Assembly: GCA_945877905.1 (NCBI GenBank)
Contig: CAMDUT010000007.1
Location: 1 to 34,806, forward strand
DNA: 34,806 nt
Origin: Phycisphaera mikurensis NBRC 102666
GTDB taxonomy: Bacteria > Planctomycetota > Phycisphaerae > Phycisphaerales > SM1A02
Direction: 5' to 3'
Both the position numbers and the translations under genes were made by a program. Below, piece by piece: positions 6,682 through 17,241 of this stretch. The notes under the pieces are model-generated. The model saw only the letters and a list, made by a program, of their open reading frames with translations. It was not told the DNA's origin and made no database searches. Within the stretch, counting starts at the first letter, position 1. Every line of letters starts with the position of its first letter.

Positions 6682-6745
6682 GCGTTCATGCATGCGGCCG
6701 GTCCGTCGGCCGCGGCGGTCCGGGCGGCGCGCGCCGCCCCGTGGT

Positions 6746-7192
6746 TCATGCCGTCTGCGCGGCGGCGGTTCCGGGCAGGCGGACCAGCTCGTGGCGGGTG
6801 CTCCACGACCTGTCGCTGAGCACCAGCTGGATGCCCGTGCGCGAGGCCGCGTTCAGGACGATGGGGCCCTGCAGGTTCGCGGTGATCGCGCCGTCGCGGC
6901 GGTTGACGATGGCGAAGAGCGTGGCATCCTCGGGGCGCTCGAGTCCCAGCTGCGCGAGGTCGGTCGCGCGGATCGGCACCTGGTAGTCGGCCACCCATGC
7001 CGTGGGATCGGTCACCACGAACGCGAGCTCCGGATCCTCGACCGACTGCAGCCAGTAGAAGACGCCCCGGTCATCCGGCTGCAGGAGCGCGAACGTGCGG
7101 AAGCGCGCGAAGCCCAGGAGCCCGTGCGGGAACACGAGCAGGCGGGCGGGATCGATCTCGACTTCGCCGAAGCGGGTGGTGCGGACCTTCAT
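6746..7192 (-). CDS. fliW: flagellar assembly factor FliW
   Basis: A 148-residue protein with [48 protein letters not shown] and a C-terminal [17 protein letters not shown], all typical of FliW. In Bacillus and Campylobacter FliW binds CsrA non-competitively and relieves repression of flagellin translation, and also binds flagellin. The ATG at 7192 has GGAG at 7199-7202 as Shine-Dalgarno. With csrA downstream it forms the usual fliW-csrA unit, which suggests the organism has a flagellum, although no structural flagellar gene is in the window. Confidence 0.93.
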   Translation of the reverse strand: MKVRTTRFGEVEIDPARLLVFPHGLLGFARFRTFALLQPDDRGVFYWLQSVEDPELAFVVTDPTAWVADYQVPIRATDLAQLGLERPEDATLFAIVNRRDGAITANLQGPIVLNAASRTGIQLVLSDRSWSTRHELVRLPGTAAAQTA

Positions 7193-7330
7193 GCGGAACT
7201 CCGTTCCCTTCTGTGGGCCGTGCGGGCCGCGGCGAGGGCTCCTGCCCGTGGCCGCGCACGACGGATATCGGCCACTCGCCGCCCGGAGCATGAGCCTTCT
7301 GCGAGAATCCGGTCCGTGGCCGAGGACTCC
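7193..7330. other. divergent intergenic region fliW / membrane protein
   Basis: 138 bp carrying the fliW Shine-Dalgarno at its left end. On the plus strand GAGAAT (7302-7307) stands 8 nt before an in-frame GTG at 7316, an alternative start for the following gene. I see no strong -35. Confidence 0.4.
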
Positions 7331-9475
7331 ATGGTCAAGCGCTTGACGAAAGTGCCGGCGCCGCTGGCACAGGTGGCCGCCATGGGCATGGTTGCCGTGC
7401 TCGGAGGCATGGCCCTCGCCGGGACCCCGGGCACCGCGCTCGACCCGTCCGGGGCGTGGGTCGCCGGCCTGGCCTGCGCGCTCGCGTGGCTGGCGTCCGC
7501 ATTCGGGCTCGGTCGCGCCCTGCGCTTCCTGCTCTTCCCCGCCATGGGCCGGGACCACCCCGCGCACGTCGGCCTCACGCTCGGGCTCGGCATCGCCGCC
7601 CTGCTCTCCGTGGATGCGGCGCTCGGCACGATCGGGGCGTTCGGCCGCGGGGGCGTGCGCCAGCTCGTTGCGTGGGCGACGCTGGTGCCGGGCATCATGC
7701 TCCTTGGCGACCCGCGCGCGACGATCGCCGCGCAGATGAGGCACCTTCGCGGCGTGGTCGCGGCACCGCTCGCATGGTGCGCGATGCCCGCGCTTTCGGT
7801 GCTCGCCTTCGCATCGATGTTGCCGCCGGGCGTGGCGTGGGCCACCGAGTTCGGCGGCTACGACGCGCTGAGCTACCACCTCGAGCTCCCGCGCGAGTGG
7901 TTCATGCTCGGGCGCATCGCCACGCTCCCGCACTGCGTGTACTCGGCGTTCCCGGACTTCGTCGAGGCATCCTCGCTCCACCTGACGACGCTCCTCGGCC
8001 AGGCCGCACCGCACGGGCTCTCGCTCGCGCCGCAGCTCCTGCACGCGATGATGGGCGTGGCGGCGGCGGCGGCGACGGGCGGCCTCGCGGCCACGCTGGC
8101 AGGACCTGGCGCGGGGCGGGCGTCATGGGCGAGCGGCGCGGGATTCGCGCTCCTCCTCGGCGTTCCGTGGGTGACGGTCACGGCGAGCCTCGCCTACGAC
8201 GAGATGGCGGTGCTGCTCATGGCCGCGACCGCGATGCTGGCGTGGCACGCGCGCGACGGCGTCGACGACGCGGGCGTGCCGCACGGCCCCTCCGTGACGA
8301 CCGGCATCGCGGTCGGTCTCGCCCTCGGGGCCGCGATCGGCGCGAAGCTGACGGCCGCAGGCATGGTGGCCGTGCCGTTCGTGGCGTGGGCGATCGTGGA
8401 CAGGGGCGGTGGCGGCGCGCGGGCCCGCGCGCGGAGCGCGGCCTGGGCCATCGCGACCATGGCCATGGTGCTCGCGCCCTGGCTCGTGCGCAACGCGATC
8501 GACGCCGGTTCGCCGGTGTTCCCCTTCGGCGGGACGGGCGGCGGGTGGCTGCCCGAGCAGTTCGCGCGCTTCTCGGCCGGGCATTCCGCGCCCCCCGGGC
8601 TCGGGTTCGGCGGACGCCTCGCGGCGCTCTGGGACCACGCCTTCCGCGAGGGGCTCGGCACGGCGCCCGACGCCGATCCATGGCTGCCGCAGTGGGGCTT
8701 CGCGTTCTGGGTGGGCGTGGCTGGGATCGCCGCGCTCGCGGCCCGTGCGCCGCGCGCGGCATGCGCACTCGCCGCGATGCTGGTCGCCCAGCTCGCGTTC
8801 TGGATGTTCGCCACGCACCTGAAACCGCGCTTCCTGCTGCCATGCGCCGTGCCGCTGTGCGCGGCGGCCGCGGCCGCGCTCGCGCCGCTCGCCACGATGG
8901 GCGCCTCGCGCGTGACGCGTGCCACGTGCGGAGGCGCGGTGGTCGCCCTGCTCGTCGCCTGGAGCCTGCAGCCGGCATGGGTGCTCGCGCTCGACCCACG
9001 CATGAACGACCCGCGCGGCGTGGTCGCGAACCTGCCGTCCATCGGCGCCGCCGCGATGTCGATCGGCCCGGGGACCGCGGCCAGCGCGAAGGCGCTCGAG
9101 GCCGAGGGCGCGGAGGTGCCGCTCGCCTGGTTCGCGAACTGGTGCCTGCCGGCGAGCGCGCGGCTCGGCTGCGAGGGCGAGGCCGACGTCTTCTGGATGG
9201 TCGACGCACCCGCGTGGGGCACCGCGTGGGACGGCGGACCGCTGGCGCGGGCGCTGCGCGCGCACCCCGACGACCCCGCCGCCGCGGTCGAGGCGCTGCG
9301 CGCCGGCGGGCTCACGCACCTGGCGATCGGCGAGGCGACCCTCGCGCGCTGGAAGCGCGCGGGGTGGCTTGACCCCGCGCTGCGGCCGGAGGCCGTGCGC
9401 GCGGTGGCGGCGCGCCTGCGGCCGGTCGCGCGAACCACGTCGGGCGGCACGGTCTACGCGCTGCCGGCTCCGTAG
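7331..9475 (+). CDS. multi-pass membrane protein, glycosyltransferase 39 / GT-C-like
   Basis: A 714-residue protein with about ten or more hydrophobic segments and a soluble C-terminal region. The segment GGYDALSYHLELPREWFMLG followed by aromatic and acidic residues resembles the first extracytoplasmic loop of PMT/ArnT-like (GT-C) glycosyltransferases that use polyprenyl-phosphate sugars, where a conserved Asp is catalytic. Pieces such as GLALGAAIGAKLTAA and APWLVRNAID are common in this superfamily. I therefore suggest transfer of a sugar to lipid or protein on the outer face of the inner membrane, substrate unknown. The start could be the GTG at 7316. The stop codon TAG is part of the putative -10 element of the next gene. 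Confidence 0.6.
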   Translation: MVKRLTKVPAPLAQVAAMGMVAVLGGMALAGTPGTALDPSGAWVAGLACALAWLASAFGLGRALRFLLFPAMGRDHPAHVGLTLGLGIAALLSVDAALGTIGAFGRGGVRQLVAWATLVPGIMLLGDPRATIAAQMRHLRGVVAAPLAWCAMPALSVLAFASMLPPGVAWATEFGGYDALSYHLELPREWFMLGRIATLPHCVYSAFPDFVEASSLHLTTLLGQAAPHGLSLAPQLLHAMMGVAAAAATGGLAATLAGPGAGRASWASGAGFALLLGVPWVTVTASLAYDEMAVLLMAATAMLAWHARDGVDDAGVPHGPSVTTGIAVGLALGAAIGAKLTAAGMVAVPFVAWAIVDRGGGGARARARSAAWAIATMAMVLAPWLVRNAIDAGSPVFPFGGTGGGWLPEQFARFSAGHSAPPGLGFGGRLAALWDHAFREGLGTAPDADPWLPQWGFAFWVGVAGIAALAARAPRAACALAAMLVAQLAFWMFATHLKPRFLLPCAVPLCAAAAAALAPLATMGASRVTRATCGGAVVALLVAWSLQPAWVLALDPRMNDPRGVVANLPSIGAAAMSIGPGTAASAKALEAEGAEVPLAWFANWCLPASARLGCEGEADVFWMVDAPAWGTAWDGGPLARALRAHPDDPAAAVEALRAGGLTHLAIGEATLARWKRAGWLDPALRPEAVRAVAARLRPVARTTSGGTVYALPAP

Positions 9476-9478
9476 ACT
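9473..9478 (+). promoter_or_regulatory. putative -10 element of the PpiC-like gene
   Basis: TAGACT, overlapping the stop codon of the preceding gene, with 8 nt to the ATG at 9487 and no Shine-Dalgarno between. Fits a leaderless start. Confidence 0.4.
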
Positions 9479-9486
9479 CGCGCCCC

Positions 9487-10449
9487 ATGACCCACGCAGC
9501 CCTCGCGATCGCATGCGCCCTCTCGGCGCAGGCGGCCCCGCCGCAGCCCGAGCAACGTCCCGGCGCCCCCCGGAGCGCCGACGGCGCCGCCGGCATCGTG
9601 GCCGTGTGGCAGCAGCAGACCGTGACGTGGGACCGCATCCGGCCCGTGCTCGCCGAGCTCGCGGGCAGCGAGGCGCTGGCCGAGGTGCTGCTCGACGAGA
9701 TGCTGGCCGAGCGCGCGCGGGCGCGCGGCATCGCGCCCGACGAGTCCGCGCTCGAGCACGAGGAGCGCACGCTCCTCGAGTTCCTCGACGAGGACCCCGA
9801 CCGCGCGCGCCGGCTGATGGACGACGTGCGCGTCCGACAAGGGCTCGGCCCGGTGCGATGGCGCGCCCTGCTCTGGCGCAACGCGGTGCTGCGCGCGCTG
9901 GTGGCGCCCGACGTGCAGGTCGCGGAATCGCAGGTCGTCGCCGCGCACGATGCCGCGCACGGCCCGCGCCGCCGTGCGCGCGTGATCGCCGTGCCCGACC
10001 TTCGCACGGCGCAGGCCGTCACGGTCCGGCTCGGAGGGGGCGAGCCGTTCGACGCGCTCGCGGTCGAGCTGAGCACCGACGGGAGCGCCTCGCGAGGCGG
10101 GCTCGTTCCCGCGACCAGCCGCCTCGACCCCAAGGTCCCGTCGGGGATGCGCGAGGCGCTGTGGGCGCTCGCGAAGCCGGGAGACGTGTCGCCGCCGGTG
10201 ATGGTCGGCACCGGCTACCTCCTCATCCGGCTCGAGCGCGAGGACCCGGGCGACGGCACGACGCTCGAGGCCGGCCGCGAGCGCGCCGTGCGCGCGGTGC
10301 GCCTGGCGCAGGAGCGCGCGCGCATGGACCAGCTCGCGCTCGACATGCTTCGCCCCGTGAAGCCGACCGTGTTCGACGATTCCCTGGCGGATTCCTGGAA
10401 CCGCGTCAGGACGGGAGCCACGCGATCCGACCGACCGCCGCCGGGATGA
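9487..10449 (+). CDS. periplasmic peptidyl-prolyl isomerase-like protein (PpiC/SurA family)
   Basis: A 320-residue protein with a short signal peptide (MTHAALAIACALSAQA). An acidic helical N-terminal chaperone-like part (about 30-155) is followed by a parvulin-like domain (about 165-260): RARVIAVPDLRTAQAVTVRL, EPFDALAVELSTDGSASRGG, LWALAKPGDVSPPVMVGTGY, LIRLE. Parvulins isomerise prolyl bonds and, as SurA, assist outer-membrane protein folding. The SurA-like layout, export signal and nearby LptF/LptG permeases fit an envelope role. The 3' end overlaps the opposite-strand permease gene by 44 bp. Confidence 0.75.
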   Translation: MTHAALAIACALSAQAAPPQPEQRPGAPRSADGAAGIVAVWQQQTVTWDRIRPVLAELAGSEALAEVLLDEMLAERARARGIAPDESALEHEERTLLEFLDEDPDRARRLMDDVRVRQGLGPVRWRALLWRNAVLRALVAPDVQVAESQVVAAHDAAHGPRRRARVIAVPDLRTAQAVTVRLGGGEPFDALAVELSTDGSASRGGLVPATSRLDPKVPSGMREALWALAKPGDVSPPVMVGTGYLLIRLEREDPGDGTTLEAGRERAVRAVRLAQERARMDQLALDMLRPVKPTVFDDSLADSWNRVRTGATRSDRPPPG

Positions 10450-11527
10450 GCGCGGCGATCGGGAGCGCCACCGAGACGGCCGGCGGCAGCCCCGCGAGCG
10501 GCGCGGACATGATGACCGCGCTGACGATGAGCGCGGGCACGCAGGTCGCGGCGCACAGGACGCTCATCTGGAGCATGCCCGCGGGCCCGCGACGCAGGTA
10601 GAACGGGATCCCGATCGCCAGCACCAGCAGGTTCACGAGGACGAGCCCGACGCGGCCCATCTGCATGCGCGAGGCCTGCGAGTGCTCGATGGCCCCGGCC
10701 TCGGCGATCGCGCGGAGCTCGGAGCTCGAGAGCATCTGCGCGAACAGCCGGTGGTGGCGGGCGATGAGCGACTTCGGCGACAGGTCGGTGGCCCACGCAT
10801 CGGCCGCCACCGGCAGCGCGGGCGCCGCGGACGACGGGTCGGCGTTCGCCTCGCGCGCGACGGCGCTGCCGCCCTCGAGCGTCCAGCGGCGGCCGGCGTC
10901 GTCCCACGCCGCCCCCTTGGCGGTGACGCGGCGCACAAGGAGGCCCGCGTCGTCGCGCTCGAAGGCGAGGAACCCCGTGATGCGCCCCGTGAGCGGGTCG
11001 AACCGGGTGGCGTGGAGCAGGTTGCCCGACGTGTCGCACGTGAGCGGCACCTCGAACGTGCCGCCCCCCTCGCGGCCGATCTCGCGCTGCGAGATGAGGA
11101 GCTGCTCGGCGAACAGCGGCATCACGAGCTCCTGGTTCGCAAGCTGCAGCAGGTTGATCCCGAGCGCGCACGCGAGCACGGCCCACACGCACCGGCGGAG
11201 CGGGACGCCCGCGGCCATGATGGCCACCAGTTCGCGCGCGCGGTGCATCTGCGCGAAGGTGAAGCCCATGGCGCCCACGGTGAGCAGTCCCGCCATGAAC
11301 TGGAAGAACTGGAACGCGCGCGGGCCGTGGAACTGGAACAGCACCCACGCGAGCGCGGCCCAACGCCCCGAGGACTGGCCGCGCTTCACCACCGCGTCGG
11401 CGGCCGCCATGTAGACGTCGAGCTGCAGGATGACGTCGATCGCGGTCGCGAACACGAAGAGCAGCGCGAACAGCAGCGCGAAGTTCGCGAGGAAGCGCGT
11501 GACGATGGCTCGGTCGAGGATGCGCAT
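10406..11527 (-). CDS. LptF/LptG family permease (first of two, 373 aa)
   Basis: A 373-residue YjgP/YjgQ protein: MRILDRAIVTRFLANFALLF at the N-terminus, a second and third helix pair with ARELVAIMAAGVPLRRCVWA near 100, a periplasmic domain of about 150 residues, and three C-terminal helices with GMLQMSVLCAATCVPALIVS. LptF and LptG form the inner-membrane part of the ABC complex that pulls lipopolysaccharide from the membrane toward the LptC-A bridge. The conserved loop after helix 2 normally contacts LptB. It starts 13 nt after the larger homologue and closes the operon. Which of the two is LptF and which LptG cannot be decided here. Confidence 0.85.
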   Translation of the reverse strand: MRILDRAIVTRFLANFALLFALLFVFATAIDVILQLDVYMAAADAVVKRGQSSGRWAALAWVLFQFHGPRAFQFFQFMAGLLTVGAMGFTFAQMHRARELVAIMAAGVPLRRCVWAVLACALGINLLQLANQELVMPLFAEQLLISQREIGREGGGTFEVPLTCDTSGNLLHATRFDPLTGRITGFLAFERDDAGLLVRRVTAKGAAWDDAGRRWTLEGGSAVAREANADPSSAAPALPVAADAWATDLSPKSLIARHHRLFAQMLSSSELRAIAEAGAIEHSQASRMQMGRVGLVLVNLLVLAIGIPFYLRRGPAGMLQMSVLCAATCVPALIVSAVIMSAPLAGLPPAVSVALPIAALIPAAVGRIAWLPS

Positions 11528-11540
11528 GGGTCACTGCGCC

Positions 11541-13217
11541 CTAGTTGCGGGCGACGCGCCTCCATGCGAGCCAGAGCGCGCCCGCGAGCACGAGGTCGCC
11601 GCCCCAGAGGATGGAGAACCCGCCCCAGTACGAGCCGCTCGCCATCATCTGGCGGCCGCTGGCGATCATGATGATGCTCGCGATCGCCGGGACGAACGCA
11701 AGCACGTACACCGTGAGGGGCAGCGCGTGGCGCATCGCGACCGCGAGCACCGATCCGAGCATCAGCACCAGCACCACGCTCACCGCCTGCGCCAGCCGGT
11801 TCGAGACGTAGGAATCGGCGTCGTTCGAGACGCGCGAGACCATCGCGCGGACCGTCGCGCCCTGCTTCGCGAGCCTCCCCGCGGGGTCGTCCGCGTCCGC
11901 CTCGCGGAGGAGCGCCGCGCTCGGCTCGGACTCCCAGTCGCGCACCTTGCAGCCGGCGGGCACCAGGTCGTCGATCTGGGGCGACCACCGCCCCGGGAGC
12001 CCGGACACCTCGTCGCGCGCGGAAACGGTCGCGGGGACCGCGAGCGCCATCCGCGGCGGGAACCCGGGCTCGCACACCGCCCGGAGCGTCGCCTCGGAGG
12101 CGGTGGCGCTGCGCACGTCGCGGCCGTTCACGCGCTCCGTGAGGCGCACCGAGCCGCCCTTCGCGGACGGCCGCAGGCGGTTGCCCTGCCTCGCGGCGCC
12201 CTCGATGACCACCTCGCGCGCGGCGCCCGCCACGGCGAGCGTGACGCGGCCGCCCGCGAGCATCGGGTCGACGCACGCCCACAGGTCGCGCTCGGCCAGG
12301 CTCGCGGCGAGGGCCTGCTTCGCGTTGCGCACCAGGGTCGCGCGGTCCGGGTCGCGGCGGAGCTCGGCGATCTCGTTGATCGAGAGGAACTTCGGGCCGC
12401 GGTCGAAGCTGCCGTAGATCGCGGCCGCCTCGGGCTCGGCGCGCGGCACGGTGATGAGCGTTCCCTCGCGCGGGCGGTAGACGCTGGCGTTCGTGAGCGC
12501 CACCTTGGCCACCGCGCCGCGCGGCGTCGAGTGGACGTCGACGTACGCGCCCTCGGCCGTGAACTCGGTCTCGACCGCGTCCTTGCCGCCGGGCGCGAGC
12601 TCGATCGCCGCCACGCCCGTGAGCTCGAGCCGCCGGCGCACGCCGGGGGGCGGCGCCACCTCGCGCGCGGTGTCCGCGTAGATCATGAGGCGGTCGGCGC
12701 GAAGGGCCTCGCCGCGCGACACCGAGGCAACCAGCATCTGCGTCGCGTCGGCCGTCGCCAGCTCCTGCATCCGGGTGTAGAAGGCCGGGATCATCCAGAG
12801 GACGAGCACCAGCATCACGCCCAGGAGCGGCGTCCCGACGAGGAGCACCGGCGCGAACACCTTCGCGGGAGACATGCCGCTCGCCGACATCGCGGTGACC
12901 TCGTTGTCGGTCGCGAAGCGGTGGAGCGTCAGCGTCGCCGCGAGCCCGGCGGCGAAGGGCATCGCGTACTGCATCATCGGGACCATGGCGAGCCCGACGT
13001 ACTTGAGCACGGTCTCGGCGCCGATCGCGTCCTCGGCGAGCGGCTTCGCGGCCGCGCCGAAGGCGATCACCGTCACGATGATCGACACGGTCACGAAGAA
13101 CGTGCGGAAGAGCTCCCACGCCACGTGCCGCCACAGGGTCCACGGGATGCCGCCCCCCGCGCGGGGCGCGGCCGCGCCGCGCGCATCGACGACGAGTCCG
13201 GGGGCGACGGGGTCCAT
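11541..13217 (-). CDS. LptF/LptG family permease with enlarged periplasmic domain (558 aa)
   Basis: A 558-residue permease, some 200 residues longer than the usual 360. N-terminal helices (WELFRTFFVTVSIIVTVIAF; MQYAMPFAAGLAATLTLHRF) lead to the family signature DNEVTAMSASGMSPAKVFAP, and C-terminal helices include RHALPLTVYVLAFVPAIASI. The extra length lies in the periplasmic beta-jellyroll region (about 180-440), including QEL...SINEIAELRRDPDRA. It should pair with the 373-residue homologue in lipopolysaccharide export. It follows the response-regulator gene by 14 nt and precedes its partner by 13 nt, so one transcript is likely. No clear Shine-Dalgarno precedes the ATG. Confidence 0.82.
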   Translation of the reverse strand: MDPVAPGLVVDARGAAAPRAGGGIPWTLWRHVAWELFRTFFVTVSIIVTVIAFGAAAKPLAEDAIGAETVLKYVGLAMVPMMQYAMPFAAGLAATLTLHRFATDNEVTAMSASGMSPAKVFAPVLLVGTPLLGVMLVLVLWMIPAFYTRMQELATADATQMLVASVSRGEALRADRLMIYADTAREVAPPPGVRRRLELTGVAAIELAPGGKDAVETEFTAEGAYVDVHSTPRGAVAKVALTNASVYRPREGTLITVPRAEPEAAAIYGSFDRGPKFLSINEIAELRRDPDRATLVRNAKQALAASLAERDLWACVDPMLAGGRVTLAVAGAAREVVIEGAARQGNRLRPSAKGGSVRLTERVNGRDVRSATASEATLRAVCEPGFPPRMALAVPATVSARDEVSGLPGRWSPQIDDLVPAGCKVRDWESEPSAALLREADADDPAGRLAKQGATVRAMVSRVSNDADSYVSNRLAQAVSVVLVLMLGSVLAVAMRHALPLTVYVLAFVPAIASIIMIASGRQMMASGSYWGGFSILWGGDLVLAGALWLAWRRVARN

Positions 13218-13231
13218 CGGGAGGCGGGCGC

Positions 13232-14611
<1,380 letters not shown>

Positions 14612-14624
14612 GCGGGAAGCCCGG

Positions 14625-14630
14625 ATTGTA
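14625..14630 (-). promoter_or_regulatory. putative -10 element of the response regulator operon
   Basis: Minus-strand TACAAT, five of six bases of the TATAAT consensus, 13 nt before the ATG at 14611. The leader would be only about 6 nt. Confidence 0.5.
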
Positions 14631-14726
14631 GGGGTCGGCCCCGGGCGCCCCGGCATGGGTCCAGAAAGAACCCCCCGCCCGCCGAATCAGTGCGGTTCTT
14701 CCGGGCCACCTGCCGATATCGTGGCT

Positions 14727-16235
14727 GTGAACGACACCGAACTCGCCGTGAGCACCCTCTTCGAGAGCGCCGGACCGAAGCTGACCGAACTGGAGGTCCC
14801 GGACTTCACGGGTCGGCGGGTCTGGCTGGTCGGGATCGGCGGCTGCGGGATGAGCGGCCTCGCCCAGATGCTGCGCGCGCGGGGCGCGTCGGTCTCGGGA
14901 AGCGACATGGCCGCGAGCGACGTGACCGACACGCTCGAGTCGCAGGGGATCCGCGTCTCGATCGGCCACGGCGCGGAACTGGTCCCCGCCCCGTGCGACC
15001 TCGTCATCTCGAGCGCGGCCGTGAAGGCCGACCACCCCGAGCTCCTCGAGGCGCAGTCGCGCGGCATCGAGGTCATCAGCTACGCCGAGGCGATCGGCCT
15101 CGTCCAGAAGGGGCGCACGGGCATCAGCATCGCCGGCACCCACGGCAAGAGCTCGACCACCGCGATGCTCTCGCACGTGCTCATCGAGTGCGGGCTCGAC
15201 CCGAGCTTCATCGTGGGCGCGACGTGCGCGCAGATCGGCGGCGGCAGCCGCACCGGAAGCGACGCGATCCCGTGCGGCACGCAGCGCGGCCGGCCGGGCA
15301 TCCTGGTGGCGGAGGCGTGCGAGTTCAACCGCAGCTTCCACCATCACCGGCCGGTGATCGGCCTCGTCAACAACGTCGAGGAGGACCACCTCGAGATCTA
15401 CGGCACGCTCGAGCGCATCGTGAAGGCGTTCCACGACTTCGCCGCGCTCATCCCGCCGTCGTCGAAGGGCGGCCGGCTGCTGATCGCCGCCGACGGCGCG
15501 CACCGCCGCGACGTCGTGAGCGGCCTCGAGTGCTCGGTCTCCACGTTCGGCTGGGCGCCGAGCGCGGACTACCAGGTGCAGTACGACCCGCGCACGGGCG
15601 TCGCGAGCGTCCTCGTCGGCGGGCAGGCCGTGTGCACGTGGACCGGCATGGTGCCCGGCGAGCACATGGCGCTCAACGCCGCCGCCGCCGCCATCCTCGC
15701 GCACTGGATGGGCGCCGAGTGGCGCGAGATCGGCGAGTCGCTCGGGCGCTTCGCCGGAGTCGACCGCCGCATGCAGCACCTCGGCCAGCGCACCATGCGG
15801 CACGGCGGCGAGGTGACGGTGTTCGACGACTACGGCCACCACCCCACCGAGTGCGAGACCACGCTCAAGGCGCTCCGCGTGCGCTTCGAGCCCAAGCGGC
15901 TGATCTGCGTCTTCCAGCCGCACCAGCACAGCCGCACCCGGTTCCTGCTCGAGCAGTTCGCGAAGAGCTTCTCGCACGCCGACGTCGTCATCGTGCCAGA
16001 CATCTACTTCGTCCGCGACAGCGAGGAGGAGAAGCAGAAGGTGAGCGCCTCCGACCTCGTCGACCGCCTGCGCGCGCGCGGCGTCGCCGCGATGCACCTC
16101 TACCCGTTCGAGGCGATCGTCGAGCAGCTCGAGGTGATGGCCGCCGACGGCGACCTCGTGGTCGTGATGGGCGCCGGCCCGGTGTGGAAGATCGGTCACT
16201 CGTTCCTGGGCCGCGGGAACGCGGCGGCGCGATGA
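14727..16235 (+). CDS. murC: UDP-N-acetylmuramate--L-alanine ligase
   Basis: About 502 residues. MurC adds L-Ala to UDP-MurNAc, the first peptide step of peptidoglycan synthesis in the cytoplasm. Visible motifs are GIGGCGMSGLAQML (nucleotide-sugar binding, about 36-49), the ATP loop GTHGKSSTT (137-145), ACEFNRSF and NNVEEDHLEIY (metal/ligand region), and DDYGHHPTE in the C-terminal Mur domain. No ATG precedes the GIGGCG motif within a reasonable distance, so a GTG start is needed; 14727 is chosen, with 14721 and 14748 as alternatives. The stop overlaps the murB ATG (ATGA). Confidence 0.92.
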   Translation: MNDTELAVSTLFESAGPKLTELEVPDFTGRRVWLVGIGGCGMSGLAQMLRARGASVSGSDMAASDVTDTLESQGIRVSIGHGAELVPAPCDLVISSAAVKADHPELLEAQSRGIEVISYAEAIGLVQKGRTGISIAGTHGKSSTTAMLSHVLIECGLDPSFIVGATCAQIGGGSRTGSDAIPCGTQRGRPGILVAEACEFNRSFHHHRPVIGLVNNVEEDHLEIYGTLERIVKAFHDFAALIPPSSKGGRLLIAADGAHRRDVVSGLECSVSTFGWAPSADYQVQYDPRTGVASVLVGGQAVCTWTGMVPGEHMALNAAAAAILAHWMGAEWREIGESLGRFAGVDRRMQHLGQRTMRHGGEVTVFDDYGHHPTECETTLKALRVRFEPKRLICVFQPHQHSRTRFLLEQFAKSFSHADVVIVPDIYFVRDSEEEKQKVSASDLVDRLRARGVAAMHLYPFEAIVEQLEVMAADGDLVVVMGAGPVWKIGHSFLGRGNAAAR

Positions 16236-17185
16236 CGATGGCCGGCGCGCATCCCTGGAGCACCTCGCTCTTCGCCGACCTCGACGTCGAGGTCGAGCTC
16301 GATGCGCCGCTCGGGCCCCACACCTGGTACGCGATCGGGGGCCGCGCGGACGCCTTGGTGCGCCCGCGGTCCGAGGACGCGCTCGCGACCCTCCTGCGGC
16401 GCTGCGCGCGCAACGGCGTGCGCGTGCGCACGCTGGGCGCCGGCGCGAACCTCCTGGTCGACGACGACGGCGTCGACGGAGTGGTCGTCAAGCTCGACGC
16501 CCCCTGCTTCCAGGAGCTCCGGCTCAACGCCGAGGGCACGCCCGGGCTGGCGCTCGTGGGCGGCGGCCGCGACCTCGGCAAGACGATCCACGAGACCGTG
16601 CGCGCCTCGCTGGCGGGCCTCGAGCCCCTGATCGGCATCCCCGCCACCGTCGGCGGCGCCGTGCGCATGAACGCCGGCGGCAAGTGCGGCGCCATCGGCG
16701 ACGTGGTCGAGTCGGTGGGGCTCGTCACGCCGTCCGGCGAGCGGCGGACCTACTCGAAGGACGCGATCGGGTTCTCGTACCGCCACACCGACCTGCCCGC
16801 CGGAACGGTCACGTGGGCGGTGCTCCGGCTCGCGCCCGCCGACACCGCCGCGCTCCGCGCGCGACTGCGCGAGATCAGCGCGTACAAGGCGAGCGTCCAG
16901 CCGCTCGGCGAGCTGAGCGCCGGGTGCATGTGGAAGAACCCGGTCGTCGCGGCCACCGGCCAGCGCACGAGCGCGGGCAAGCTGATCGACGAGGCGGGGC
17001 TCAAGGGCACCTCGGTCGGGGGCGCGACGGTGAGCATGCAGCACGGGAACTTCATCACCGTCAAGCCCGGCGCCCGCGCCGCCGACGTCATGGAGCTCGC
17101 CGAACGCGTCGGCGACGAGGTGCTCGCACGCACGGGCGTCCGGCTCGAGCGTGAAGTAGTCTTCTGGAGGCGCGGGCAGGATTGA
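16232..17185 (+). CDS. murB: UDP-N-acetylenolpyruvoylglucosamine reductase
   Basis: A 317-residue FAD enzyme reducing UDP-GlcNAc-enolpyruvate to UDP-MurNAc. Motifs: HTWYAIGGRAD (30-40), LGAGANLLV (68-76) and IPATVGGAVRMNAGG (136-150) for FAD, SYRHT with R184, and AGCMWKNP (230-237) where most enzymes have AGS: C232 stands in for the catalytic serine that protonates the intermediate. I recall cysteine occurring here in some lineages, so activity is expected. Translation is coupled to murC by a 4-nt overlap; another ATG is at 16238. Confidence 0.92.
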   Translation: MTMAGAHPWSTSLFADLDVEVELDAPLGPHTWYAIGGRADALVRPRSEDALATLLRRCARNGVRVRTLGAGANLLVDDDGVDGVVVKLDAPCFQELRLNAEGTPGLALVGGGRDLGKTIHETVRASLAGLEPLIGIPATVGGAVRMNAGGKCGAIGDVVESVGLVTPSGERRTYSKDAIGFSYRHTDLPAGTVTWAVLRLAPADTAALRARLREISAYKASVQPLGELSAGCMWKNPVVAATGQRTSAGKLIDEAGLKGTSVGGATVSMQHGNFITVKPGARAADVMELAERVGDEVLARTGVRLEREVVFWRRGQD

Positions 17186-17241
17186 CCGCCCGCGCGGCGC
17201 GCCACCGGACGGCGCGCCACGGTCCGCAAGGAGGTGCCGCG

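Noticed and set aside
14639-14726. ATG-initiated extensions of murC upstream
   Set aside because: They overlap the divergent promoter and encode a Pro/Gly/Arg-rich stretch unlike MurC N-termini.
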